Shown: piece after piece, positions 24,296 through 31,718 of the stretch
Position numbering within the stretch: the stretch's first letter is position 1
Layout of the letters: every line of letters starts with the position of its first letter
Source: Streptosporangiaceae bacterium NEAU-GS5
GTDB lineage: Bacteria; Actinomycetota; Actinomycetes; Streptosporangiales; Streptosporangiaceae
Direction of reading: 5' to 3'
DNA length: 64,000 bases
Assembly: GCA_017592665.1 (NCBI GenBank)
Contig: JAGFNW010000003.1
Span: 310,001-374,000, forward strand
Notes under the pieces: generated by a model
The model's database searches: none
Seen by the model: the letters and a program-made list of their open reading frames with translations, nothing else
Told to the model about the DNA's origin: nothing
Position numbers and translations under genes: made by a program

Positions 24296-25411
24296 TCAGC
24301 GCTTGGCCTTGCGGTAGGCGTCCAACATGTCCTGCCGAAGCAGGTGCCCGAACCCGGCCCGCTCCAGCCGCAGCCCCAGGGTGGCCACGTCGGTGCCGAG
24401 CGCGCTCGCCGCGGTCGGCAGGCTCCAGTCGTGCTCGGCCAGCACGCTGAGCAGATAGCCACGCCTGCTCTGCGCCTCCGAGAGCCGGAAGGTCTTCAGA
24501 TAGGCCAACCGCCCGGACTCGTCGACGATCGTCTCGCCGATGTGGTTCTCCCGCTGCCGCTCGAAGGAGGGCAGGAAGCGCCGCAGGGCGAAGCGGCCGA
24601 GCCGGTAGACCTCCTCCTCACGCGCCGGCGCGAGCAGCAGACCCGCCGCCATGACCGAGTCGTGGAAGTCCGCCCACTCCCGCTCTGCGCGTACGGCCTG
24701 GGCGCGCAGGTCCTCAAGCGAGGAGACCCTGGTCTCGTCGATCACGGCGAGGAAATCCCTGGCGGGGTAGAACATGGCGTACTCATAGATCAGCTCGCCA
24801 TACAGGTCGCGGACCAGCGTGGGGTGCAACGCCCGATAGTCATCCGGGTGCGGCACGACGAAGGCGCTTGCCAGAGTGTCGCCGACGTAGAGCAGCAGAC
24901 CGCATTGACCGGGATAGATCTCGAAGACGCGGAGCGCGTCGTCAAGCCCGCGGACCTCGGCGCCGCTGTACGCCTCCTCGACCCGGGGCGACAGGCCGTG
25001 GGCGATCGCCTGACGCGACCATTCCTCCCACACCATGGACGGGCCGCCGAAGTGCAGCGCGAGGAAGCCTTCCAGCGCGAGATGGAGCGGCAGGAAGCGC
25101 AGCCGGTTCTTGTCCACGCGCCGCACCATCCGGCGATGGGTCCTGATGCACATGTGCCGCAACGGCCGGCCGAGTTGCGTTCCATATGCGGCGGCCGGCG
25201 TGCCGTCGTCGGTCCACGAGGCGACGAAGGCATGGGGAACGTACGCGGTATAGAGCGTCTTGTCCGGCAGAGAGGCCATGGACAGCTCATCGCCATAGAC
25301 CTTGGCGTTCAGCCGCAAATCCGTGATCGGCTCCGCTCGCACGAGCGGAACCAGCCGTACGGAGCCCCAGGTCTGCGCGGGGCACGTGGCCAATCCAGCG
25401 AGGTCGATCAT
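24296..25411 (-). CDS. Conserved ARPP-2-like protein, coupled to the vWA protein
   Basis: The 371-residue soluble protein begins LAGLATCPAQTWGSVRLVPL and contains PHAFVASWTDDG, PAAAYGTQLGRPLRHMCIRT and a long helical C-terminal half ending in a helix-turn-helix-like segment (LPTAASALGTDVATLGLRLE). From memory this matches the ARPP-2 family (ADP-ribosylglycohydrolase/rhodanese-phosphatase-associated proteins), predicted to belong to RNA-repair or conflict systems; I cannot verify this here. The C-terminal segment also resembles the Fis-type HTH common in such systems. Its ATG overlaps the stop of the vWA gene by four bases, so the two are translated together. Confidence 0.7.
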   Translation of the reverse strand: MIDLAGLATCPAQTWGSVRLVPLVRAEPITDLRLNAKVYGDELSMASLPDKTLYTAYVPHAFVASWTDDGTPAAAYGTQLGRPLRHMCIRTHRRMVRRVDKNRLRFLPLHLALEGFLALHFGGPSMVWEEWSRQAIAHGLSPRVEEAYSGAEVRGLDDALRVFEIYPGQCGLLLYVGDTLASAFVVPHPDDYRALHPTLVRDLYGELIYEYAMFYPARDFLAVIDETRVSSLEDLRAQAVRAEREWADFHDSVMAAGLLLAPAREEEVYRLGRFALRRFLPSFERQRENHIGETIVDESGRLAYLKTFRLSEAQSRRGYLLSVLAEHDWSLPTAASALGTDVATLGLRLERAGFGHLLRQDMLDAYRKAKR

Positions 25412-26781
25412 CGCCGCGCCGCCCTGTCCTCTAGATAGGCACGTAACTCGCCCAAGCCGGTCCGGCCCTGGGCGAACGCGGCCAGTTCCACCAGCGCGGG
25501 CAGATCCTCCGCGTCGCGGATCCCCACCGTGGGGACCAACGGCGACAGGCGCCGTACGTCGAACTGCTCGGCGTCGTAGACCGGATTCAGGTGCACGATG
25601 CTGACCTCTCCGGCGGGATCGAGCCTGCGCCGCCAGACGCGCAGCACCTCTGCGGCCAGGCCGGGGGGCGCGTTGTCCCAGCCGTCCGAGACGATGACGA
25701 GCCGGTCTGGGCGCTGCTCCAAGGCATCGATGATCCGCTGCCCCAGCGGCGTCGGCCCGACCGGCCGCATCTCAAGCGGGTCGGCGCGCCGGGAGAGCCA
25801 CCGGCCCTGGTAGGAACCGGCCAGCGCCTCCAGCAGGTAGTCGCAGGCCACCGCGATGGCCAAGGGGCGACGGCGCTTCACCGGCGAGCCGTACGAGGAG
25901 AAGCTGTCGTCCAGGACCGCCACGACGCTCCCCCACGTTCCCTTGCGCGGGCCGGCCACGCGAGCGGCCGCGGCCTGGAGCGCGCTCGCGAGGTCGGCGC
26001 GGCGCTCGACGGGCGGCCCCGAGAGCAGGTAGGAAGCCAGCCGGACCAGCGGCATGGCGGCCAGGTCGGCTTCCGTATCCGCGCCGTCCTTCCTCGCCGA
26101 CTCCGTCAGCCTCAGCCGCTCCAGCCGGGTCAGCCGGGGGGTGATCCGCTCCAGGAAGACCTCGCGGCCGATCCCGTGGCGGGCGGCGAAGCCCTCCGCG
26201 ACCGTGTAGGGCAGCTCGTACAGCGCCGCCTTCTCGTAGTGGGCGCGACGCCACGCCTCCAGGACAGGAGTGCCGAATCGGACCCGGTCGCGTGGGGTGA
26301 ACAGGAAATCGTCGAGCTCGCCGCCCAGGCGCAGATGCGCGTGCCGTACGGCCGCCTTCACGGCGGAGCGATACTTGACCGCGTCGAAGGCGATATCCGG
26401 GCGCGCGGCCAGCCAGTCGCGGATGATCGCTCTCGTCCGCCTGTTGTTGATCCCGTCGCGGCGCAGGTTCCGGAAGAGCCGGTAGACCCGGGGAGGGCTC
26501 ATGCGGGCGAGCCGCCAGGCGATCAGTTTCCCGTCACCGGCCCCCGGCCGCTTCAGCAGATTACGGACGATCAGCGCGGCGTTGTGGTCGTTGATGTCCA
26601 GAGCCAGCGTCGCCGCGTAGACATCGGGATAGTTTCCCTGGATGTAGCGGTGCAGGAAGTCGAGGGAGAGCCGCTGCTCATGCCCCGAGCTGTGGAACTC
26701 GCGCTGGCCGGTCGACGTGATCGCCGCATTGGCGAAGAGCAGCACGTCTTCGCACTCGATCAAATCGGCGTAGGTGTCCAT
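25408..26781 (-). CDS. Helical-repeat + vWA domain protein, Ro60-like architecture
   Basis: The 457-residue protein has an all-helical N-terminal ~280 residues, with Arg-rich helices such as RMSPPRVYRLFRNLRRDGIN. A von Willebrand A domain follows whose metal site (MIDAS) is complete: DxSxS as DDSFS (291-295), Thr 344 and Asp 366 in VSDGWDN. This order, helical repeats then vWA, is that of Ro60/Rsr proteins, but I do not see a convincing TROVE signature. GGAGG precedes ATG 26781. Divergent from it are an unknown gene and two Y-RNA-like RNAs, which makes an RNA-binding ring protein an attractive inference. An alternative is a vWA chaperone-like protein of another conflict system. Confidence 0.8.
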   Translation of the reverse strand: MDTYADLIECEDVLLFANAAITSTGQREFHSSGHEQRLSLDFLHRYIQGNYPDVYAATLALDINDHNAALIVRNLLKRPGAGDGKLIAWRLARMSPPRVYRLFRNLRRDGINNRRTRAIIRDWLAARPDIAFDAVKYRSAVKAAVRHAHLRLGGELDDFLFTPRDRVRFGTPVLEAWRRAHYEKAALYELPYTVAEGFAARHGIGREVFLERITPRLTRLERLRLTESARKDGADTEADLAAMPLVRLASYLLSGPPVERRADLASALQAAAARVAGPRKGTWGSVVAVLDDSFSSYGSPVKRRRPLAIAVACDYLLEALAGSYQGRWLSRRADPLEMRPVGPTPLGQRIIDALEQRPDRLVIVSDGWDNAPPGLAAEVLRVWRRRLDPAGEVSIVHLNPVYDAEQFDVRRLSPLVPTVGIRDAEDLPALVELAAFAQGRTGLGELRAYLEDRAARR

Positions 26782-26993
26782 CAGCCCTCCACGGAAGACA
26801 GACCGGCCGGGGAATGGAAGCACGAACTGCGAAGCATCGCTTCATAGGCGGGTTCCGGAAGTCGCACCGAAGTCCCGCGGCCAGTCTGCTCCTCGACGCT
26901 AACAGAGCCGTTTGGGAAGACGCGAAGGAATTCACGCCGGCCGCTCCCCGACCTCCGCCCGAAATCACTGGATTTGCGGAGCGGGTGTGGGGC

Positions 26994-26999
26994 TAAGAT
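26994..26999 (+). promoter_or_regulatory. -10 box for the Y-RNA locus gene
   Basis: TAAGAT fits the TAnnnT consensus and ends nine bases before ATG 27009, consistent with a leaderless or nearly leaderless transcript. No good -35 is seen at 17 bases. The 227-base gap (26782-27008) is the shared promoter region of the divergent vWA and 27009 genes and holds no gene I can support. Confidence 0.4.
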
Positions 27000-27008
27000 C
27001 GCCGCATT

Positions 27009-27740
27009 ATGACGAAGCTGAACCAGATCCTCGCGGTGGAGAAAGGCGTCAAGTCCAACACGCAGCGGGAGATCACCGACGCCTACCACACGCTGCAGAA
27101 GTCGGCCCTGCTGTCAGGCCTGTCGCGGACGTACCAGCCGATCGACGACGAGGGCGAGCAGCTGCCCGCCGAGTCGACGCGCGTGCAGGTGAAGGCGGAC
27201 GAGGTGCTTCGGCAAGCGGCGAGCACGCTGACCCGGCTGTTCGACGTGACCGCGACCAAGGAATGGGCGAACACCTCGGCCAAGGCCGACGTGAAGGTCG
27301 ACGGCGAGACGCTGCTGCGCGATGTGCCGGTGACCTACTTGCTGTTCCTCGAGAAGCAGCTCGTCGATCTGCACACGCTGGTGAGCAAGCTGCCGGTCCT
27401 GGATCCCTCGGAGACATGGACCCTGGATCCGTCCACCGACGCCTACCGGGCCGAACCGGTGAAGACCACGCGCACCAAGAAGGTGCCGCGCAACCACGTC
27501 AAGGCCGAGGCGACCGAGAAGCATCCGGCGCAGGTCGAGGTGTACTACGAGGACATCGTCGTCGGAAACTGGACGAAGGTCACATTCTCCGGCGCGATGC
27601 CCGCGGCCCGCGTACGCGAGCTGACCGAGCGGGTGACCAAGCTGCAGGACGCGGTGAAGTTCGCCCGCGAGGAGGCCAACGGCGCCGAGGTCGTGGATCA
27701 GTCCACGGGCGAGGTGGTTTTCCGCTACCTGTTCGGGTAG
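27009..27740 (+). CDS. Conserved protein of unknown function beside Y-RNA-like genes (243 aa)
   Basis: This soluble, charged protein is rich in Thr and Lys: MTKLNQILAVEKGVKSNTQR, then YHTLQKSALLSGLSRTYQP, LLRDVPVTYLLFLEKQLVDL, TRTKKVPRNHVKAEATEKHP and a helical C-terminus. From memory the family is widespread and very conserved in actinomycetes and appears in some of their phages, without known function. The basic KKVPRNHVKAEATEKH segment could contact nucleic acid. No RBS is obvious, and a -10 box sits just upstream. The stop is 41 bases before the first tRNA-mimic RNA on the same strand, so the RNAs are probably co-transcribed or processed from this transcript. Confidence 0.8.
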   Translation: MTKLNQILAVEKGVKSNTQREITDAYHTLQKSALLSGLSRTYQPIDDEGEQLPAESTRVQVKADEVLRQAASTLTRLFDVTATKEWANTSAKADVKVDGETLLRDVPVTYLLFLEKQLVDLHTLVSKLPVLDPSETWTLDPSTDAYRAEPVKTTRTKKVPRNHVKAEATEKHPAQVEVYYEDIVVGNWTKVTFSGAMPAARVRELTERVTKLQDAVKFAREEANGAEVVDQSTGEVVFRYLFG

Positions 27741-27781
27741 CGTCACAGGCTCCCCGTGGGAGCGCGGGGAAGCGCGAAAGC

Positions 27782-27925
27782 GCGAAGGCTGAGACTGAGG
27801 TTCAGACTGACGCTTCGGTTCCAGTGGAGGTTCAAGTCCTCCTCGCGGCACCTCGGGCCGCGATAGCCCAACTGGCAGAGGCGACCGGATAAGCCTGAGA
27901 TTCTCGCTCCAGGATCAGCATTCGC
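27782..27925 (+). ncRNA. Y-RNA-like RNA 1 (circularly permuted tRNA mimic)
   Basis: The RNA order is T arm, acceptor-like hairpin, D arm. GGAGG-TTCAAGT-CCTCC (27826-27842) is a canonical T arm. TCGCGGC pairs with GCCGCGA over 7 bp (27843-27849/27857-27863), closed by a 7-base loop. TA follows like tRNA positions 8-9. GCC...GGC (27866-27882) is a D arm with a CAACTGGCAGA loop containing the conserved GG. An anticodon-stem-like helix (27814-27820/27883-27889) continues through TTCAG/CTGAG and TGAG/CTCG to an outer stem GCGAA-g-GCTGA/TCAGC-a-TTCGC (27782-27792/27915-27925). Bacterial YrlA Y RNAs have this permuted layout. The exact ends are inferred from pairing only. Confidence 0.72.
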
Positions 27926-28081
27926 CGCCGAGTGTCAGATCGCTCGAACGCGGGCGACGATGTCGAGATGCCGGTTCAACTCCGGCCGGCCCCTCTTCCG
28001 TGGGGCCGTGGTCCAATCGCAGGACACGACATCCTCAGCATGACCCGTGTTCTTAAACGTGCTGGCAACGCGAATGGCGGC
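27924..28081 (+). ncRNA. Y-RNA-like RNA 2 (circularly permuted tRNA mimic)
   Basis: It has the same architecture as the preceding RNA with unrelated sequence. The T arm is GCCGG-TTCAACT-CCGGC (27970-27986). CGGCCCC/GGGGCCG is a perfect 7-bp acceptor-like hairpin (27987-27993/28002-28008). TG follows, then a D-type arm GTCC-AATCGCA-GGAC (28011-28025). Around it lie helices GATGTCG/CGACATC (27959-27965/28027-28033), AACGCGGG/CCCGTGTT (27947-27954/28044-28051, one G-U), TGTCAG/CTGGCA (27933-27938/28062-28067) and GCCGCC/GGCGGC (27924-27929/28076-28081). The outer stem abuts the first RNA and a terminator follows eight bases later. It lacks the D-loop GG. Confidence 0.75.
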
Positions 28082-28088
28082 AAACCCC

Positions 28089-28121
28089 GGCCCCCGGGGC
28101 ATGGATAGGTCCCCGGGGGCC
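28089..28121 (+). terminator. Terminator of the Y-RNA-like array
   Basis: GGCCCCCGGGG (28089-28099) and CCCCGGGGGCC (28111-28121) form a perfect 11-bp GC-only stem with an 11-base loop, eight bases past the outer stem of the second RNA. Confidence 0.85.
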
Positions 28122-28143
28122 ACCGCCGTCAGGCCCATCGGCG

Positions 28144-29964
28144 ATGAACGAATTGTCGCGAACGGTCACGGGCCAGGTCGAAATTCGGTTGCAGCGAAAT
28201 TCGTTCGAAAGCACGATAGGCACAGTGCATGATCGACTGGCCCTTTTACGTCTCCTCCGAGACGTCGGTCCCGCGCTGCTCGCCCTGCTGATCGCCGTCT
28301 ACCTCGTGGACGCGCTGATGCCCGCGGCCATCGCCGTCGCGACCGGCGCCCTGGTGGGGACGGGAGGCCAGGACATCATGTCCGCCGTGCTCGTGCTGGG
28401 CGGGATCCTTCTCACGGGCCAGGCTGTGTCGCAGTTCAGGCCGGCCGTCGAGACCCTCGCCGGTGGCCGCGTCGACGGGGCGCACCGTGCCCGGCTGTCG
28501 GAGCTGGCCACGCGTGGCGCCACGCTGCCCGCCCTGGAGCGCCGCGAGGTGCAGGATCTCATCAAGATCGCCACGGCCGATCCCCTCAACTGGGTCGACC
28601 AGACCCCGGGCGACGGCGCGGTCACCCAGCTCGAGCTGGTGGTGCGCTACGTGGGCCTGCTCTCCTCCGCCGCGGTGCTGGCCGCCTGGTCCTGGTGGCT
28701 GATACCGGCCGTGGTGCTGCCCGCGTTCGCCTGCAGGCTCCTCATGGTGCACGAGTGGCGCGGGCACTTCCGCGTCTGGGTGGCCGGCATAGAGCACGAC
28801 AGGCAGAAGAACTACTGGAACGAGTTGGCGTTCCGCCCCGCCGAGGGGCGGGAGGCGCGGATCTTCGGCTTCGGCGCCTGGCTGGCCGATCGATACCTGC
28901 GCCACGTCAACGCCCACCTGGGGCCCGTGTGGTCCGATGACCGGCGGATGGCCCGCCGGACCTGGTGGATGTTCCTGCTCGCCGCCGTGCCGCTCGCCGG
29001 CGTGTACTTCTGGGTCGGGTACGGCACGGCGGCGGGACACGGCTCACTCGCTCAGCTGACCGCTGTCGTGACCGCGGCCTGGAGCATGTTCCAGATGATC
29101 GGGCGCGGCTACGACATGATCGCCCTTGAGGGCTCCCGGGTGGTCGTCGCGGCCATCCGGGATCTGGAACGTCTGCTGCCGAGCGAGCCCGTCCAGGTCG
29201 CCCAGGGTTCCGGGGTCCGTTTCGCCGGGGTGCGCTTCGCCTACCCTGAGACCTCCCGTCAGATCCTTGACGGGGTGGACCTGGAGATCGCACCGGGAGA
29301 GCGGGTCGCCCTGGTCGGGCTCAACGGCGCCGGCAAGTCGACCCTCACCAAGCTCCTGGCCGGGCTGTATCAGCCGGATTCGGGCACGATCGCGGTCGAG
29401 ACGCCAGTGGCCGTCGTCTTCCAGGATTTCGTGAAGTATCAGCTCTCCCTGGCCGACAACGTCACCCTCGGCTCCGCCGTACCGGTGGATGGTGCTGCCC
29501 TGGAGAGCGCTTGCGAGGACGCGGGCCTGGCGGACGTGCTGAGCCGCCTTCCGGACGGTTACGACACGCCGCTCGCGCGTGCGCGCACCGGCGGGGTGGA
29601 CCTGTCCGGTGGCCAGTGGCAGCTCGTCGCGCTGGCCAGGGCCCTGTACGCCACGCGGACGGGCGCCCGCGTGCTGGTCCTCGACGAACCGACGGCTCAC
29701 CTGGACGTGCGCACCGAGGCAGACCTGTTCGGCCGGCTCGCCGCCATCACCAAGGGGATCAGCGTGCTGCTCATCTCGCATCGGCTCGCCACGGTGCGCC
29801 AGGCGGATCGGGTCGCGCTGCTGGACGGCGGGCGCATCACCGAGCAGGGCACCCACGAGGAGCTCATGGCGCTGGGCGGAGCCTATGCGCGTATGTACGC
29901 GATCCAGGCCGAGCGCTTCACCCGTGGCTTCGAGGACCGCCTTGAAGAGGGGGAGCTGATATGA
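28144..29964 (+). CDS. ABC exporter half-transporter 1 (permease + ATPase)
   Basis: Five to six membrane helices (residues ~40-330) are followed by an ABC ATPase with Walker A GLNGAGKST, signature LSGGQWQ, Walker B VLVLDEPTAH and switch His in LISHR. It pairs with the next gene as a heterodimeric exporter of the peptide/lantibiotic type. The start is uncertain: ATG 28144 has no RBS, while GTG 28225 gives a 12-residue cytosolic N-terminus like its partner's and leaves the CGAAATTCG repeats in the promoter. A TTA leucine codon lies at 28246. The stop overlaps the next ATG by four bases. Confidence 0.9.
   Translation: MNELSRTVTGQVEIRLQRNSFESTIGTVHDRLALLRLLRDVGPALLALLIAVYLVDALMPAAIAVATGALVGTGGQDIMSAVLVLGGILLTGQAVSQFRPAVETLAGGRVDGAHRARLSELATRGATLPALERREVQDLIKIATADPLNWVDQTPGDGAVTQLELVVRYVGLLSSAAVLAAWSWWLIPAVVLPAFACRLLMVHEWRGHFRVWVAGIEHDRQKNYWNELAFRPAEGREARIFGFGAWLADRYLRHVNAHLGPVWSDDRRMARRTWWMFLLAAVPLAGVYFWVGYGTAAGHGSLAQLTAVVTAAWSMFQMIGRGYDMIALEGSRVVVAAIRDLERLLPSEPVQVAQGSGVRFAGVRFAYPETSRQILDGVDLEIAPGERVALVGLNGAGKSTLTKLLAGLYQPDSGTIAVETPVAVVFQDFVKYQLSLADNVTLGSAVPVDGAALESACEDAGLADVLSRLPDGYDTPLARARTGGVDLSGGQWQLVALARALYATRTGARVLVLDEPTAHLDVRTEADLFGRLAAITKGISVLLISHRLATVRQADRVALLDGGRITEQGTHEELMALGGAYARMYAIQAERFTRGFEDRLEEGELI
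28179..28209. repeat. Repeated near-palindrome CGAAATTCG, possible operator
   Basis: CGAAATTCG occurs at 28179-28187 and again at 28195-28203, followed by TTCGAA at 28204-28209. The 16-bp spacing and dyad symmetry suggest a protein-binding site upstream of the ABC exporter, if that gene starts at GTG 28225 rather than ATG 28144. Confidence 0.4.
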
Positions 29965-31718
29965 CAGGGCTTCGCTGGGAGCTGTTCCGGTTGGCGTGGC
30001 GTGAGCATCCGGGGCTCAGCGCGCTCATCGTCGTCTATTTGAGCGTGGGACTGGCCAGTTTCGCCGCGATCGGGCTGACGCTGCGCGCTCTCGTCGAGGC
30101 CGCCCGCGACGGCCACGTCAGGACTCTCGCCGTGGCCGCCGCGAGCGCCGCCGTCGCGTTCTCCCTGGACTGGGTGGTCGGCCACCTGGGGATCAGCCTG
30201 CGCGTCCACCTGGCCGAGAAGGTCGGTGTCACACGGATCACCCCCGAGCTGATGCTGCTGTCCAACGACCTTCCCGAGATCGAGCACCTGGAGCGCACCG
30301 ACTTCCAGGACCGGCTGACCATCCTGATCGGCCAGGGCTGGGCCCTGGGCGACGCGCCATGGGCGGTACTGGAGTCGATCTTTCTGTCCCTGCGCCTGCT
30401 GGTCACACTGGCCGTGCTGGGCAGCGTCGACCCCTGGCTGCTGCTGCTCCTGCCGTGCGCGGGCGCGCAGCTGTGGCTGGAAAGCTTCGGGCGGCGCCGG
30501 ATGGTGGCCGCCCAACTGGCCGCAGCGGAGGATCAGCGTCTGCAGCGGCACCTGTTCGCCGACGTCTGCGTCAATCCGGGCGCGGCCAAGGAAGTGCTGG
30601 TCGCCGGGATCTCGTCGCGGGTGGCCACGCTGCAACGGCACGCGTACGACCGTGCCCTGCGGACTCGCGTCGGCGGGCTTGCCGCCTCCGGACGCTGGTC
30701 GGCGGCCGGATGGGCGCTGTTCGTGGCGGCCTTCACCGGGGCGATCGGGCTCGTCGCGGCCACCGGGAGCCCTGGTGACGTGGTGCTGGCCGTCGTCATC
30801 GGCACTCAGCTGCGCGCGGCCGTGGAGCATGTCGTCCACCGATCCGCCGAGGCCGCGAACCGGATCACCGTGCTGGAGCCCTACCGGTGGCTGCGGGCCT
30901 ACGCCGCGCAACGCCGCCCGGCGCCCGGCCGGCCCGCTCCCACCCGTCTGCGGGACGGGATCGAGTTGCGGAACGTCACCTACATCTATCCCGGCACCTC
31001 GCGCGAGGCCGTCTCCTCGGTGAGCGCGCACCTTCCCGCCGGGTCGGTGGTCGCGCTGGTGGGAGAGTACGGCTCAGGCAAGACGACGCTGGTGAAGCTG
31101 CTCGCGAAGATGTGCTCACCCGACGCGGGAAAGATCCTCGTCGACGGGATCCCGCTGCCGTCCGTGGACACCGTCTCGTGGCGAGCCGGGATGAGCGCCG
31201 CCTTCCAGGACTTCGGGCGTTACCAGACGACCTTCGCCGAGTCGGTGGAACTGGGCGATCTGGGTTCTCCCATCGACGACGCCGTGGCCGCGGCCGACGC
31301 CGAGACCCTGGTCGCCCGGTTGCCCCTCGGTCACAAGACCATGCTCGGCAGGCGCTTCGGCGGCGTCGAACTGTCGGAGGGCCAGTGGCAGAAGGTCGCC
31401 CTCGCCCGGGCCTGTGTGCGCCCGAAGCCGCTGCTGTTCCTGCTGGACGAACCCACGGCCTCCCTGGACGCACCCAGCGAGCAGGCCATCTTCGAGCGAT
31501 ACATGGAGCGGGCCCGGCGGATCGCGGCTCTCACCGGGGGGATCACCGTCATCGTGTCGCACCGCTTCTCCACCGTGGCCGGGGCCGACCTCATCCTCGT
31601 CATGCGGGCCGGGCGGCTGGTGGAGGCGGGCAAGCATGAGGAGTTGACAAAACTGGGTGGCATCTATGCTGATCTGTATGGCATTCAGGCCTCCGCCTAT
31701 GCAAGCCGGTCGGCTTAA
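29961..31718 (+). CDS. ABC exporter half-transporter 2 (permease + ATPase)
   Basis: The 585-residue partner of the preceding gene has an N-terminal permease and a C-terminal ATPase with Walker A GEYGSGKTT, signature LSEGQWQ (Glu in place of the usual second Gly), Walker B LLFLLDEPTAS and IVSHR. The two half-transporters are translationally coupled and probably heterodimerise; the cargo is unknown. No precursor peptide or biosynthetic gene is adjacent. Its stop overlaps the converging secreted protein gene by four bases. Confidence 0.9.
   Translation: MTGLRWELFRLAWREHPGLSALIVVYLSVGLASFAAIGLTLRALVEAARDGHVRTLAVAAASAAVAFSLDWVVGHLGISLRVHLAEKVGVTRITPELMLLSNDLPEIEHLERTDFQDRLTILIGQGWALGDAPWAVLESIFLSLRLLVTLAVLGSVDPWLLLLLPCAGAQLWLESFGRRRMVAAQLAAAEDQRLQRHLFADVCVNPGAAKEVLVAGISSRVATLQRHAYDRALRTRVGGLAASGRWSAAGWALFVAAFTGAIGLVAATGSPGDVVLAVVIGTQLRAAVEHVVHRSAEAANRITVLEPYRWLRAYAAQRRPAPGRPAPTRLRDGIELRNVTYIYPGTSREAVSSVSAHLPAGSVVALVGEYGSGKTTLVKLLAKMCSPDAGKILVDGIPLPSVDTVSWRAGMSAAFQDFGRYQTTFAESVELGDLGSPIDDAVAAADAETLVARLPLGHKTMLGRRFGGVELSEGQWQKVALARACVRPKPLLFLLDEPTASLDAPSEQAIFERYMERARRIAALTGGITVIVSHRFSTVAGADLILVMRAGRLVEAGKHEELTKLGGIYADLYGIQASAYASRSA

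Noticed and set aside
27826-27882. Ordinary tRNA gene
   Set aside because: The T arm precedes the acceptor and D arms and no canonical-order partner halves exist in the flanks. The permuted order with a closed acceptor fits a Y-RNA-like mimic instead.
28002-28094. Third tRNA-like fold using GGGGCCG at 28002 and CGGCCCC at 28088 as acceptor
   Set aside because: It lacks a T arm and a proper anticodon arm. The same GGGGCCG pairs better with 27987-27993, and CGGCCCC belongs to the terminator stem.
28144-31718. Lantibiotic or RiPP biosynthetic cluster around the ABC pair
   Set aside because: No precursor peptide, modifying enzyme or immunity gene is adjacent. Only the exporter pair is seen.
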